A stretch of 64,000 bases of DNA from Mantamonas sphyraenae (lineage: Eukaryota > CRuMs > Mantamonadidae). Under the pieces are notes generated by a model, which saw only the letters and a program-made list of their open reading frames with translations, did no database searches and was not told the DNA's origin. Where the stretch lies: the NCBI GenBank assembly GCA_026936335.1, contig JAPMXV010000059.1:268105-332104 (forward strand), read 5' to 3'. The position numbers and the translations under genes were made by a program. Positions 55,501 through 63,818 of this stretch are shown here, in pieces (within the stretch, counting starts at the first letter, position 1; every line of letters begins with the position of its first letter).

Positions 55501-56094
55501 AATAAAGAGGGCGACAAAGAGGAGGAGGTCGAGAAGGAGGATGGCGAGAAAAGAGTGATGAAAATTGAATCCCTGGAGGCAATCGGGCCCAAAAAGGGAG
55601 ACGTTGAGGTCTGTGATGCGGAGAAGCTGGGCAAGGAAGCGGAAGGCAGGCGGCCAGTTGACATTAATTTGGAGGGTGAGTGATATGAGCTGGGCAAAGG
55701 CAATGCCGAGTTTGATGTGTGTGGCGGCGGTGTCTGCAAGGGAGCGGCGGAAGCGGACGATGAGGGCGACGATGACAAGGAGGGCGACAATGAAGATGAT
55801 GGCCTGGTAGAGGGCGGTTGTGGAGCAGTCGGAGCACTGGGAGGCGACGCGGGTGTAGCCCGGGGCGCAGGCGAGGCAGAGGGGAGCCTGGCGCGAAGGG
55901 AGGCATGTGGGGGAGCCTGTGCAGGCGTATGGTTGCGGGCAGCTTGAGCATGTGGAGGAGGTGGTGGTGGGGTATGGGGAGGAGCCGGGGGAGCATGGGG
56001 CGGCCAAGGTCGGGGTTGCGAGGGAGAGGAGGGAGAGGAGGGAGAGGAGGGAGAGGAGGGAGAGGAGGGAGGGAATGGGGATGGTTGATGGCAT
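52111..56094 (-). CDS. Cys-rich multi-pass receptor-like protein with ~85-residue helical repeats
   Basis: Single exon, 1,327 residues. A signal peptide carrying LLS repeats (after MPSTIPIP) is followed by a short Cys-rich module (CSSCPQPYACTGSPTC, CLACAPGYTRVASQCSDC) like GCC2/GCC3 or TNFR-type repeats. About nine membrane helices fill residues 100-450, including TFQCL...DPTITCD and a YDSFLIRFSWFEVLSFARRL block shared with the divergent neighbour. Residues ~610-1327 are cytosolic: about eight units, each starting near KDxLxxLHxxIREQV and carrying a YxxPLxxRE core, 80-95 residues apart, probably a helical rod. The ectodomain/TM layout is seen in many protist receptors; ligand and output are unknown. 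It converges on the Tmc gene and diverges from the propeller receptor. Confidence 0.75.
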   Translation of the reverse strand: MPSTIPIPSLLSLLSLLSLLSLLSLATPTLAAPCSPGSSPYPTTTSSTCSSCPQPYACTGSPTCLPSRQAPLCLACAPGYTRVASQCSDCSTTALYQAIIFIVALLVIVALIVRFRRSLADTAATHIKLGIAFAQLISLTLQINVNWPPAFRFLAQLLRITDLNVSLFGPDCLQGFNFHHSFLAILLLDLLLFVALFIANRRAKDPSQRSVLRRYSFLFLHSQYVPVAAAALSTFQCLAEPAPLLYPDPTITCDSPAHIAAVSFAVLVLLALLLVPFAIARRLSSLLHAGIPIKTKVRADPLYYGDTVAAYGPLYDSFLIRFSWFEVLSFARRLLSAVFAYLLFQQPVGQAAALLVLSLIHLFIVAYYRPYAPVAVAVHTLHFDWFNTLDMVATALLALLQFFGLLLAALPTMSTTDLDAPLTIVLVIALLALLPRYRRTGSDPRLHGVDPADAYRQMQDDIIDASMAHNHVLVQELKLSMEKLRGQRMCDIARLSLQLERNSEFDQLEKLQDELRMYEPVDNDWHQQMELDAIIDEDRREKSELHTRIHDAFQDGSIMTQDILIEFKPRKEWIYDVLANLRNAQSVALTGERYDEAVRATAHIKELNAELAQMEAQDTSHLQQLVEQLSDLERNVAQLLQDNAHEDALLKRDELLAQQETMRARVEQEAQLAGDLAKARKLYQTYLEPLNHTQERLDNLKRQGLEGMIHSNLVNEAQLAQQLANHVQANQFEDALDVKEQVLALHKLIREQVADMQTDDSVSQHLDQTFLQPLRQADASLRIQWSQAVEGILKQQVTDAQLQEQHLSTLVDNRQYERALEHKDALVALHRMIREQIREVGQVGEDIDGIEQRLHDTYTVPLKAARTHVKQLTAKALEGAMQPLVREAIARDNEMVALLKDGKRTKADKKKDDMMAIHARIREQVQAIVDVDGDAERLDAEYIQPLEERESHLDEETLAKRAMLAALDDLMRQAVDLGNEIGALVADEKFDRVLKRTEVLIGVHAKVRAQVHAIQHTFGGEELNERLQTHYIVPLNETERRMNTYWSQALESKLARQIAQADETADDILRLATADQLTRANERKATLLDLHKRMREQVDNVASLAEEEADIHDRMVAQYLQPIDEREHRVRDSELKKLALLTRMQQEMDQADAAHARVADLVDNKDIVGSVKQKDAIMLTHQHIRQLVKDIVDLCDNDDEHDAMIVRLERECLAPLHRREESLKMDATERSTVEELLAQEEQHTEELEEILDELIKDMKFSRALDQKELVDRSHERIRELVQQARMLDADFGKKLQDRFLVPVRVRQKRLELIERIAKTGGSDVLDQ
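56022..56074 (-). repeat. 9-bp tandem repeat encoding the LLS signal-peptide core
   Basis: The plus strand reads GGGAGAGGA about six times in a row. On the coding strand this gives Leu-Leu-Ser repeats forming the hydrophobic core of the signal peptide of the receptor gene. Copy-number change would lengthen or shorten the core without a frameshift. Confidence 0.85.
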
Positions 56095-56811
56095 GAGGGG
56101 GTGGTGGGGGGGGGTTTGGGGGAGGGCTGGAAGGAGGGGTGGTTTTGGTTGGTGGGGCGGGGGAGGGGAAGGGGGAAGGGGAAGGGGGGGAAGAGAGGGG
56201 AAGAGAGGGGAAGAGAGGGGAGAGAGAGGGGAAGGGGATAGGGGGTGGGGTTGGCGAGGGGGCGGAAGAGGTCAACATGGACTTGGTGGAAGACATGATC
56301 GTCATTGGAGAGATCGAGCGGCCGACTCGTGCGACATGATCACAAGGCTCGGAGGCATGTGAGCTTGTAGCATAGAGGCACAGGTGCATTGTAGTCGCGG
56401 GGTTTACATTGACATGGCGTGTGCGCAACGAGCGAGGAGGTATTATATGGCCTGTGGATGCGGTTGTTTGTGGGCAAGGAGAACGGAGATGCAATGGCGA
56501 GCGAGTCAGTGCCTGTGGATGTTGTGGGCGAAGCTGGAGAATAGGTGGATGCAAGTGTGGGTGTGAGTGTGAAGATGTTTTGGATTGCGTTGTGAGGGAT
56601 GGCGGACGCGGAGGCGAGGCACAGCGCTCTCGATGTAGAGCGGTGAAGAGGAAGAAGGCAGGAAATGATGGAGTGGATGGGAATGGGAAAGAAGGGGGGT
56701 TCATTCGAGGCGCTGGCGTTTGGAAAAGGGTGGGGGAAGAGCGCTCTTCTGGGGCCTTCGTCCTGAGAACTTTTGGCTCCAAGGCGCCCAATCTTTTCCT
56801 TTCGCTTCGCC
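56095..56811. other. Divergent promoter region with G-rich tract and TATTATATGG
   Basis: A 717-base gap between two divergent receptor genes. Bases 56097-56262 are almost pure purine on the plus strand with many runs of 3-8 G, a strong G-quadruplex or triplex candidate. An AT-rich element TATTATATGG lies at 56441-56450, near the middle of the gap (347 and 362 bases from the two starts) and similar to the element at 43836. No convincing exon seen. A short relic of the subtelomeric gene end lies at 56701-56729. Confidence 0.5.
56701..56729 (-). pseudogene. 29-bp relic matching the 3' end of the subtelomeric gene
   Basis: On the minus strand the bases encode ...SKRQRLE followed by TGA, the same seven residues and stop that end the subtelomeric gene at 59969. 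The two 29-base stretches differ at four positions. There is no gene of its own here: the frame upstream is antisense to the receptor start. It may be a leftover of a duplication or of a former gene end, or coincidence at a low-complexity site. Confidence 0.4.
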
Positions 56812-59800
56812 ATGAACCGCGTTCTGGTTGCCTGCACCGTGCTGCTCGTTTCGATTACATGTGTGTACGCTGCCTGGCAGCCTACTGGGGTGTCTCACCC
56901 TTTCAAAACGGGTGGTTTTGACACGCCCATGTCGTTTCGACGCCGAAACACTTGGCGGGTCCCAGGCTACTTTGAGCGGATCGCCACATCGGGAAACGTG
57001 GCTGTTCTCGTTGAACCCCAACGGGAACGAGAAGGAGACAAAGTCCTGTATGCCGGTGTGGCTGAAACGGCGGTGTATGGCGTCGATGTGTCCTCAGGAA
57101 ACGTCACGTGGAAAAAGGTCGGATTTCAAAAGTCGCAAAACGTGCAGGGCCCCTTCATGGGAGAAGGCGCAGCGAAAAACGTGATGTTTGTGGAACTGGA
57201 CCGCCTGTACGCGATGGATGTGCAAAGTGGAAACATCCTTGCAACCTTTTCGGATTTGCACTTGTCCGACATGGTGGCGCTCCCTTCGGGCCACTTTGTG
57301 GTGTGTGCGGTGAACGACTCAAACAGCCGCCAGTCCGGACTCATCCTGATGGATCACAAGCTTGATGTCGTGCGCAGTGTGTATCCCAGCCAATTCCGCT
57401 GCGAATCCGTGGTGATGCGAGACAACAGCACCGCAGTGGGCTTGGGACGCGTGGTTCCGCTCGGCGTCAACAACGGCAACTCACCCCCCAACTATCAGCT
57501 TTTTTTGTGGGACATTGACACCAATGCTCTGCAGCGTCGTGGCAGCTACACCAAGGGCGACCTTGGTGCGACACCATCAACCATCCATCAGGCGTCCAAC
57601 ACTCTGCTGATCCGGGGCGGAGATCAATCCAGACCTCTGTTGGCCTTTGACGTCAGTAATGGCACCAATGGCACCTTGTTGTGGTCCACCGAGATGAAAG
57701 GCGTGATGTACTCCACCGGCTCTGCCCCTCTGGTGCTTGTGGGCGACTATGCGCTGCTGCACGTCACCGTCCCCACGGGCGGCAACAATCGAGACGGCAG
57801 CCTGTCATTGACGGGCAAAATACTCTCGTTCAACGTCCGCACGGGGGACAAGCGCCCCGATGTCGTCACCGGCACGGTGGCAATGTCATTGGCGTGGAGT
57901 GCTTCGAAGAAGCAGCTGGTCGCCTCGACCGATCTCGCCCTGGAAACGTACACCGTCACGGATGGCGTCGCGGCACCCTTCTTCAAGTATCCGTTGACCG
58001 CGTCCACGGGACAATTCATCGCATTTACGGAAGGAGGCGACTTTTTGGGCCGCCCGGTGGCTCAAACTAACGTCGATGGCACCTTGATGAACTTCTACCC
58101 AGTGGATGGGTTCACGTGTGGGCCCAACTTTGACGATGTGGAATGTCTCAAGTGCAAGAGCGGCTTCTTTCTGAGTGCGTCGAGCTGCGAGCAGTGCCCC
58201 ACCACAAGTCCGATCGTGATTGCCGCGCTGATTGGGTTGTTCTTTGTCGCCTCGGTAGTGTGGTCGACCCGCCATCCGCCGAAGCGACATGAAGCCCCAG
58301 AGGCTGTCGGCAAGAGCACTGCCATCGAAGTGGGCAAAGAAGGCGCTACCGAGGGACTCCGCATCCTCAACCAGCGCCAAGAAGAGGAGGATGAAAACGA
58401 GAAGCAGGAGACAACCGCAAAGGCAAAGCAGCAGAAGCACCAGCACACACCGACTGATGATTTCAACATCCAGCCGCTGATGGCCGTCATCCAGTTTCTC
58501 CATTTTGCGCAGCTGGTGTCCCTGATCAACCGCGTTGTGCCGCGCCGCTTCTGGCCCGAGGTGCTGCTTCCTGCGCTGGACATCACCAAGTACATCAACC
58601 TGGATATTGCCGAGGTGGGCGTGGGCTGCGAGCTGGACCTGGGCGTCGCGGGGCAGCAGTGGCTGCTTATGGGCATTCCGGTGCTTTTCTACGCCCTCCT
58701 CATCGGCGCGTACCTCTTTGTGCGCTGGCGTGGCATGGAAAAGAAGATGCAAGCGCAGGTGATGCGTGTGATTGTGCAGAGTGTGCGCTTTGGCTTTTTG
58801 GGCGCCTGCGTGCGCGGCATGACCGCGTTTCAGTGCCAGGACGACGTGGACGCCTCCCGGCTGGCTAGTGACCCCACCGTACTGTGTTTCAGTGGCGAAT
58901 GGTTTGCTTTTGCGATCCCGTCCATGCTGGGACTGCTGGTGCTGTGTGCGTTGCCACTGGCAGGCTACGTGCATATCCTGATTGCGTGGCGTGACAGAGC
59001 GGACGATCCGTTCGTCCAGCAGGCGTTTGGATTCATGTTTGTGGACTTTCGCCCACCGGCGGCCGCGTTTGAGGGGTTGGTGCTGCTGCGCAAGTTGCAA
59101 GCCACGCTGTTGGTGCTGCTGCTGGAGGATTACCGTGGAATCGTGTGCATTACCATGTTCTGCACGGTGATCCTGATGACCGTAGGCGTGGCCGTCGTGC
59201 GTCCATTCCGTCGTCGTCGTCGCAACGTGCTGGAGGTGGTTCTCGGAGTGTGTGCGGCTACGATGTACATGCTCGCGGCCCTCAACGGTTCCACGTCAAG
59301 TGTCGAGAACAACACCGTGGTAGGTCTCATCACAATGGGCTCCCTGCTTCTGGCGTTTGTCGCCGCGGTGGTCGTGGCAGTGTTGGACGTGCGCGAGGCA
59401 CGTGCGGAGAAGGACATGAGCGACACCGAGAGACTGCTGCTCGAGGAGGACGACACCCTGAGTGTGGACATGACCAAGTCTCCAAACACGACTGCCATGG
59501 GGCGTGTGCTCATCGTGGCCTTTGTCATTTGGATTGCCGGCCAAGTTGTCTCCTGGGTGGCCTTGTCCGTGGCAATGACGCGCGGCATCGAGCAAAACGA
59601 CATCCCAATCGTCGTGCCGTCGGTTTTTGCCAATTTCTCGTTTCTTGTGGCCATCGCGGTCACCTTTGTCAAGGAGGGGCGCACGGCAGATCAGAATCAG
59701 AGCGTGCGCAGCCTCACGTACCCCATGCTCGTTTTGTACGTGCTCCCCACCTACATGGACAGCGCACGCCTCGGATACCTTTTTGTGACGGGACCAAACG

Positions 59801-59886
59801 TGACCGGCCTCATCTTCATGACCATCCTGTCGCAGATCATGCAAGTGGTGTGGTGGGTGCTGCTGCTCAAACGTTGGCGCATGTGA
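56812..59886 (+). CDS. Beta-propeller receptor with Cys-rich stalk and multi-pass membrane domain
   Basis: Single exon, 1,024 residues. Signal peptide MNRVLVACTVLLVSITCVYA, then about 400 residues of repeated strands that look like a PQQ/WD-type propeller (VYGVDVSSGNVTWKKVGF, LYAMDVQSGNILATFSDL, LLAFDVSNGTNGTLLWSTEM). A Cys-rich stalk CLKCKSGFFLSASSCEQC near residue 450 leads to about ten membrane helices with a charged Lys/Glu loop after the first. Blocks MAVIQFLHFAQLVSLI, TAFQC...DPTVLCFSGEW and FEGLVLLRKLQATLLVLLLE parallel the membrane core of the divergent neighbour, so the two are distant relatives. The start is fixed by the signal peptide. A palindrome AATACACTGTATT lies about 30 bases after the stop. 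A role as an environmental receptor is inferred. Confidence 0.75.
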   Translation: MNRVLVACTVLLVSITCVYAAWQPTGVSHPFKTGGFDTPMSFRRRNTWRVPGYFERIATSGNVAVLVEPQREREGDKVLYAGVAETAVYGVDVSSGNVTWKKVGFQKSQNVQGPFMGEGAAKNVMFVELDRLYAMDVQSGNILATFSDLHLSDMVALPSGHFVVCAVNDSNSRQSGLILMDHKLDVVRSVYPSQFRCESVVMRDNSTAVGLGRVVPLGVNNGNSPPNYQLFLWDIDTNALQRRGSYTKGDLGATPSTIHQASNTLLIRGGDQSRPLLAFDVSNGTNGTLLWSTEMKGVMYSTGSAPLVLVGDYALLHVTVPTGGNNRDGSLSLTGKILSFNVRTGDKRPDVVTGTVAMSLAWSASKKQLVASTDLALETYTVTDGVAAPFFKYPLTASTGQFIAFTEGGDFLGRPVAQTNVDGTLMNFYPVDGFTCGPNFDDVECLKCKSGFFLSASSCEQCPTTSPIVIAALIGLFFVASVVWSTRHPPKRHEAPEAVGKSTAIEVGKEGATEGLRILNQRQEEEDENEKQETTAKAKQQKHQHTPTDDFNIQPLMAVIQFLHFAQLVSLINRVVPRRFWPEVLLPALDITKYINLDIAEVGVGCELDLGVAGQQWLLMGIPVLFYALLIGAYLFVRWRGMEKKMQAQVMRVIVQSVRFGFLGACVRGMTAFQCQDDVDASRLASDPTVLCFSGEWFAFAIPSMLGLLVLCALPLAGYVHILIAWRDRADDPFVQQAFGFMFVDFRPPAAAFEGLVLLRKLQATLLVLLLEDYRGIVCITMFCTVILMTVGVAVVRPFRRRRRNVLEVVLGVCAATMYMLAALNGSTSSVENNTVVGLITMGSLLLAFVAAVVVAVLDVREARAEKDMSDTERLLLEEDDTLSVDMTKSPNTTAMGRVLIVAFVIWIAGQVVSWVALSVAMTRGIEQNDIPIVVPSVFANFSFLVAIAVTFVKEGRTADQNQSVRSLTYPMLVLYVLPTYMDSARLGYLFVTGPNVTGLIFMTILSQIMQVVWWVLLLKRWRM

Positions 59887-59917
59887 GTGGGTTGCTTGTT
59901 CTCTGGTCTCGCAACAA

Positions 59918-59932
59918 TACACTGTATTAACA
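59918..59932. other. Palindrome after the receptor stop
   Basis: AATACA-C-TGTATT, perfect over 6+6 bases, lies about 30 bases past the TGA. It shares CTGTATTAA with the AT-rich island after the sortilin stop. Candidate 3'-end signal; weak evidence. Confidence 0.35.
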
Positions 59933-59968
59933 ACTGCCAGTCTCCCCACACCTACTGCTCTGCGTGGC

Positions 59969-62900
59969 TCACTCGAGGCGTTGGCGTTTGGAGGAGGAGG
60001 AGGAGGAGGAGGAAGGGTCTTTGCGCTTGGGCAGGGTGAAGGAGGCGATGGGGTAGGCGTTGACGAGTGCGACGGTGGTGGGGCGGGTGGTGATGTGGGG
60101 TGTGATGCGGTCGATGAGGGTGTGGAGGAGGGTGTGCAGTGTGGCGTCGCTGGGTTGGCGGTTGTCGAGCCAGGCGATCTTGAGGGAGAGGGAGGTGACA
60201 CCACGATTGAGGGTGTTGCTGATGGCACGTTGAACCTGCTGGTAGGTGAGGCGTGGCCTAAGGAGGCGGACAAAGAAGGCCAGGTCGACAGGCGGCACGC
60301 CAACGTTGCCCAGCGCCAGGATGATGTGTCGCACCAGGGACAGCAGGTTGCCGTTGTTGATCAGCTCACGCAGTGACTGGTACTCGTGTGAGTGCTGATG
60401 GCGAGGGTACTTGGCTGCGCGTGCCTTCATGTGTGCCAGCAGCGTCTGGAACTCCCGCGCCGTGCAGCTGCCACGCTCGTCGCTGAGACGGCTGCTCCAG
60501 CCACTGCGAACAGACTCAGGGTGCCACATTTCCACGTTGGTGGTGGCGAGGTGGTGGTCGTAGTCGCATTGTGTCCAGTGTGGGTCGCTGTTGTTGTCAG
60601 CAGGGCGTCGTGCTTTCTGCAGCCGCAGCTGGGTCTGTTCGTGCTCCTTCCAGGTGCTGGGATGGGGCCTGTTGCCAAGGGTGTCCATCTCTGTAATGAG
60701 AAGGTGGAGGAGGGCGTAGTTGGGGTCGCCATGGTCGTGTGGCTCCTCCAGCCAGCACACCTTCAACCCAGCCTTGGTCACGCCCATGGCCAGACCAGCG
60801 TTGTCGATGGCATTGCTGCACGCCTGTTGATCCATGTCACGGCCGAGGAGGGTGAGGCAGAGGGCCATGTCGCCCTGGGAGAGGGGAATGTTGCCCAGAG
60901 CGAGCTGAATCTGTCGGACCAGCGTCAACAGGGTGCCATGGCAGACCACAACACGCGCCTGCAGGGTCATAAGGTCTGGGATGTTGTCGATGGGATGCTC
61001 GTTGGCCAGGTTGTGCGTGTGCTTCAGCAGAGCCGTATGCTCCTTCTTGTTGCTGTGCATGCGCTCGCTCTTGCGCCAGTTTGTCCAACCACTGCGCACA
61101 ACGCCATCTGGCAATCCATCCTCCACGGCCATGTTCTCCTCCTTGGTGGGCTCGGGAAGAACAAGCTCGGGGATGTCGAGCGCGTTGACGGCGTCGATGG
61201 TGGTGGGGCGGGTGGTGATGTGGGGTGTGATGCGGTCGACGAGGGTGTGCAGGAGGGTGTGCAGTGTGGCGTCGCTGCGTTTGAGAGTGTCGAGCCAGGT
61301 GATCTTGAGGGAGAGGGAGGTGACACCGCGGGTGAGGGTGGTGCTGATGGCATTTTGCACCTGTTGGTAGGTGAGTTGTGGCCTGAGGAGGCGGACAAAG
61401 AAGGCCAGGTCGACAGGCGGCACGCCAACGTTGCCCAGTGCCAGGATGATGTGGCGCAGCAGGGACAGCAGGCTGCCGTTGTTGATCAGCTCACGCAGTG
61501 CATGGTGCTCGTGTGCATGCTGATGGCGAGGGTGCTTGGCTGCGCGTGCCTTCATGTGTGCCAGCAGCGTCTGGAACTCCCGCGCCGTGCAGCTGCCACG
61601 CTCGTCGCATGTTGCAGCACCGGTCCAGCCACTGCGCACAGACTCGGGATGCCACTTTTCCACCATGGTGGTTGTGAGGTGATGGTCGTAGTCGCATTGT
61701 GTCCAGTGTGGGTCGCTGTCGTTGTCAGCAGGGCGTCGTGCTTCCTGCAGCCACAGTTGTGTCTGCTTGTGCTCCTTCCAGGTGCTGGGATGGGGCCTGT
61801 CGCCGAGAGTGTCCATCTCTGTCATGAGCAGGTGGAGGAGGGCGTAGTTGGGGTCGCTGTGGTCGTGTGGGTCCTCCAACCAACACACCTTCAACCCACC
61901 CTCCGTCACACCCATGGCCAGTCCAGCGTCTTTGATGCCACTGCTGCACGCATTTTGATCCATGTCACGGCCGAGAAGGGTGAGGCAGAGGGCCATGTCG
62001 CCCTGGGAGAGGGGAATGTTGCCCAGAGAGAGCTGAATCTGTCGGACCAGCACGTTCAAGGTGCCATGGCAGACCACGACACGCGCCTGCAGGGTCGTCA
62101 GGTCGGTGATGTGGTCGATTGGATGCTCGTTGGCCAGAGTGTGCATGTGCTTCAGCAGTGCCGTGTGCTCCTTCTTGTTGCTGTGGCTGCGGTCGTCACT
62201 GGGTCCCAATTTCCACCCTTTGCGCACAACACCATCTGGCAACTTGTTCGTCTTGTTCACGCCAGCTTTCTTCCCTGCGCCGGTGTCTCCGTTCTTGGCC
62301 CTCCTTGCCAATGTGCTCGATGTTCCTGTCTCTGTGCCACTGCCAGCCGTGACCCTGAGCCTGCGCTGTCTACTGCCTTTCATCAGTTGCAGATCAGTAC
62401 GACGGCTGGTGCTGCCTCTGTGACGTTGTGTGCGGACTCTTCTTGTGCGTCTTGGCAGCCATTCGTCTTTGTCCTCCTGCTCCATGTCGTCTGTGTCGTC
62501 GTCGCTGTCGTCTTGCGGCATGTACTCCTCATCCATGGCATAACCAGTGTCTGCATAGCTGAGTGCACCCTGAGTTTCCAACTCGTCGTCCACGTGCTGC
62601 TGGATGGCGTCGTTTGCCTCGCCGTCTTCTTCGTAGGCCTCCATCCATGAACTGGTCATCCACTCTGAGTTGCTGGAGATTGACTGTGGTTCATGTTCGC
62701 CAAAGTTCAGTACCATCAAGTCCTCCACTTCGCCGGTGTCATGTGTGTCTGTATCCTGGTTTGCGTCGTCGGCGTCGCTGTCTCCAGTCTGCCGTGTGGC
62801 CTGGTGGGAGGAGGACGACGATGTGGTGGTGGATGTGGTCCGTGTGATGCCAACAAAGGCAGGGCTGATGCGTTTGGGGACGCGGTTGTGGTTTCCGGTG

Positions 62901-63542
62901 GGTTGAGCAGGCGGAGGGTGCAACGGAGGCTGAGCGAAGTGCATCTGGGCGGTTTGTCGCGGCTGAGGAGGCGGCGGAGGAGGGTAGGCGTAGTATGGGT
63001 GGCCCTGATGAGCATATGCGGTGTGCTGCTGCGGGTGGGTGTTGACAGGGACCCAGATGATGGGTGGTTGTGGGTGCTGGTACGGGTTTTGTACGCCTGG
63101 CACGGGCAGCATGTTCGGAAACGGCTGGGCAGCCATGGGAGGGACCATGTACGCGTAGCTGTGGGGAGACGGGGAGGGGCAAGGTGGGGTGGGAACGGTG
63201 AGCGGAAGGCGGGATAGACGCGGTCGGGGCAGAAGCGGGGGTGAAGGGAAGCTGGAACGAGCAAAGAGGGAAAACGGATGAGATTGGCTGACCGGGAAAC
63301 TGGCGACGGGGAGGGCAGTGACAGGGGAGAGGGGATCGGAGAAGAACGGAGAAGGCAGCAACGGTGGTGATGGGGAAGTGGAGATGCAGGGGAGGAGTGC
63401 AGGGAAGCGACAGAGGCATGGAGGAGGCAGGGAAGCGGGAGAAGCGGGCAGTCAAAAAAAACGGAGTGGAAGGCAGAACGCACGCTGGGTAGGTGTTGGG
63501 TGTGTGTTGATGCTTCGGAGTGCTTGAGTAGTCGTTGTCCAT
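59969..63542 (-). CDS. Subtelomeric A-B-A-B repeat protein, family unknown
   Basis: Exon 1 (63542-63484, MDNDYSSTPKHQHTPNTYP) splices through a GTGCGT donor and a CCCCACAG acceptor (intron 63483-63159) to exon 2 (63158-59969); 1,082 residues. The N-terminal ~160 residues are Pro/Gln/Tyr/His-rich and disordered, residues 160-330 are acidic then basic. Two kinds of module then alternate: A (about 327-520 and 701-895; LPDGVVRKGW, TLQARVVVCHGTLNVLVRQI, GGLKVCWLE) and B (about 522-700 and 896-1065; WHPESVRSGW, ALRELINNGSLLSLLRHIIL, ALGNVGVPPVDLAFFVRLLR). A and B look distantly related. A Ser run and KRQRLE, a candidate nuclear signal, end the protein. I recognise no family; a DNA- or chromatin-associated role is only a guess. 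Confidence 0.7.
59985..62240 (-). repeat. ~1.13-kb tandem duplication within the subtelomeric gene
   Basis: The A+B module pair occurs twice at an offset of about 1,125-1,128 bases. Long blocks are nearly identical in DNA, for example the stretch around 60863-60900 against 61991-62028 and that around 60281 against 61406. Small in-frame differences keep both copies open, so the protein appears to be under selection. Confidence 0.9.
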
Positions 63543-63818
63543 CGTGGTGGTGGTGGTGGTACTGGAATGTATGCGGATTGTGTTGGACTGGTGGAGGTGT
63601 TGTGGGTGTTGGTGATATTTTGGTTGAAGGCGGATGGGCAGTGCTGACTGCGCGGCGTTGCAGGACGGCGACCACTCACTAGCCACATTTCCACTCCCAC
63701 CCATTGCCCACTGCCCCATGTCACCACCCAACTCAGTCACCCCGCCGACAGACAGAAGCACGACTCACATAACATAGACCGGACGCATCATACAACACGC
63801 CCATCTTCTCGAATCAGA
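63543..63818. other. Subtelomeric spacer
   Basis: 276 bases between the last start codon and the telomere. GTGG-rich on the plus strand near 63547-63560, then a mixed sequence with several ACTCAC/CCCAC stretches. I see no gene and no long repeat. It must hold the promoter of the outermost gene, which therefore starts within 300 bases of telomeric DNA. Confidence 0.6.

Noticed and set aside
60392-62650. 752-codon plus-strand ORF opposite the subtelomeric gene
   Set aside because: It mirrors the A/B repeats. The minus frame has a plausible start, splice sites and a motif-like domain pattern; the plus frame does not.
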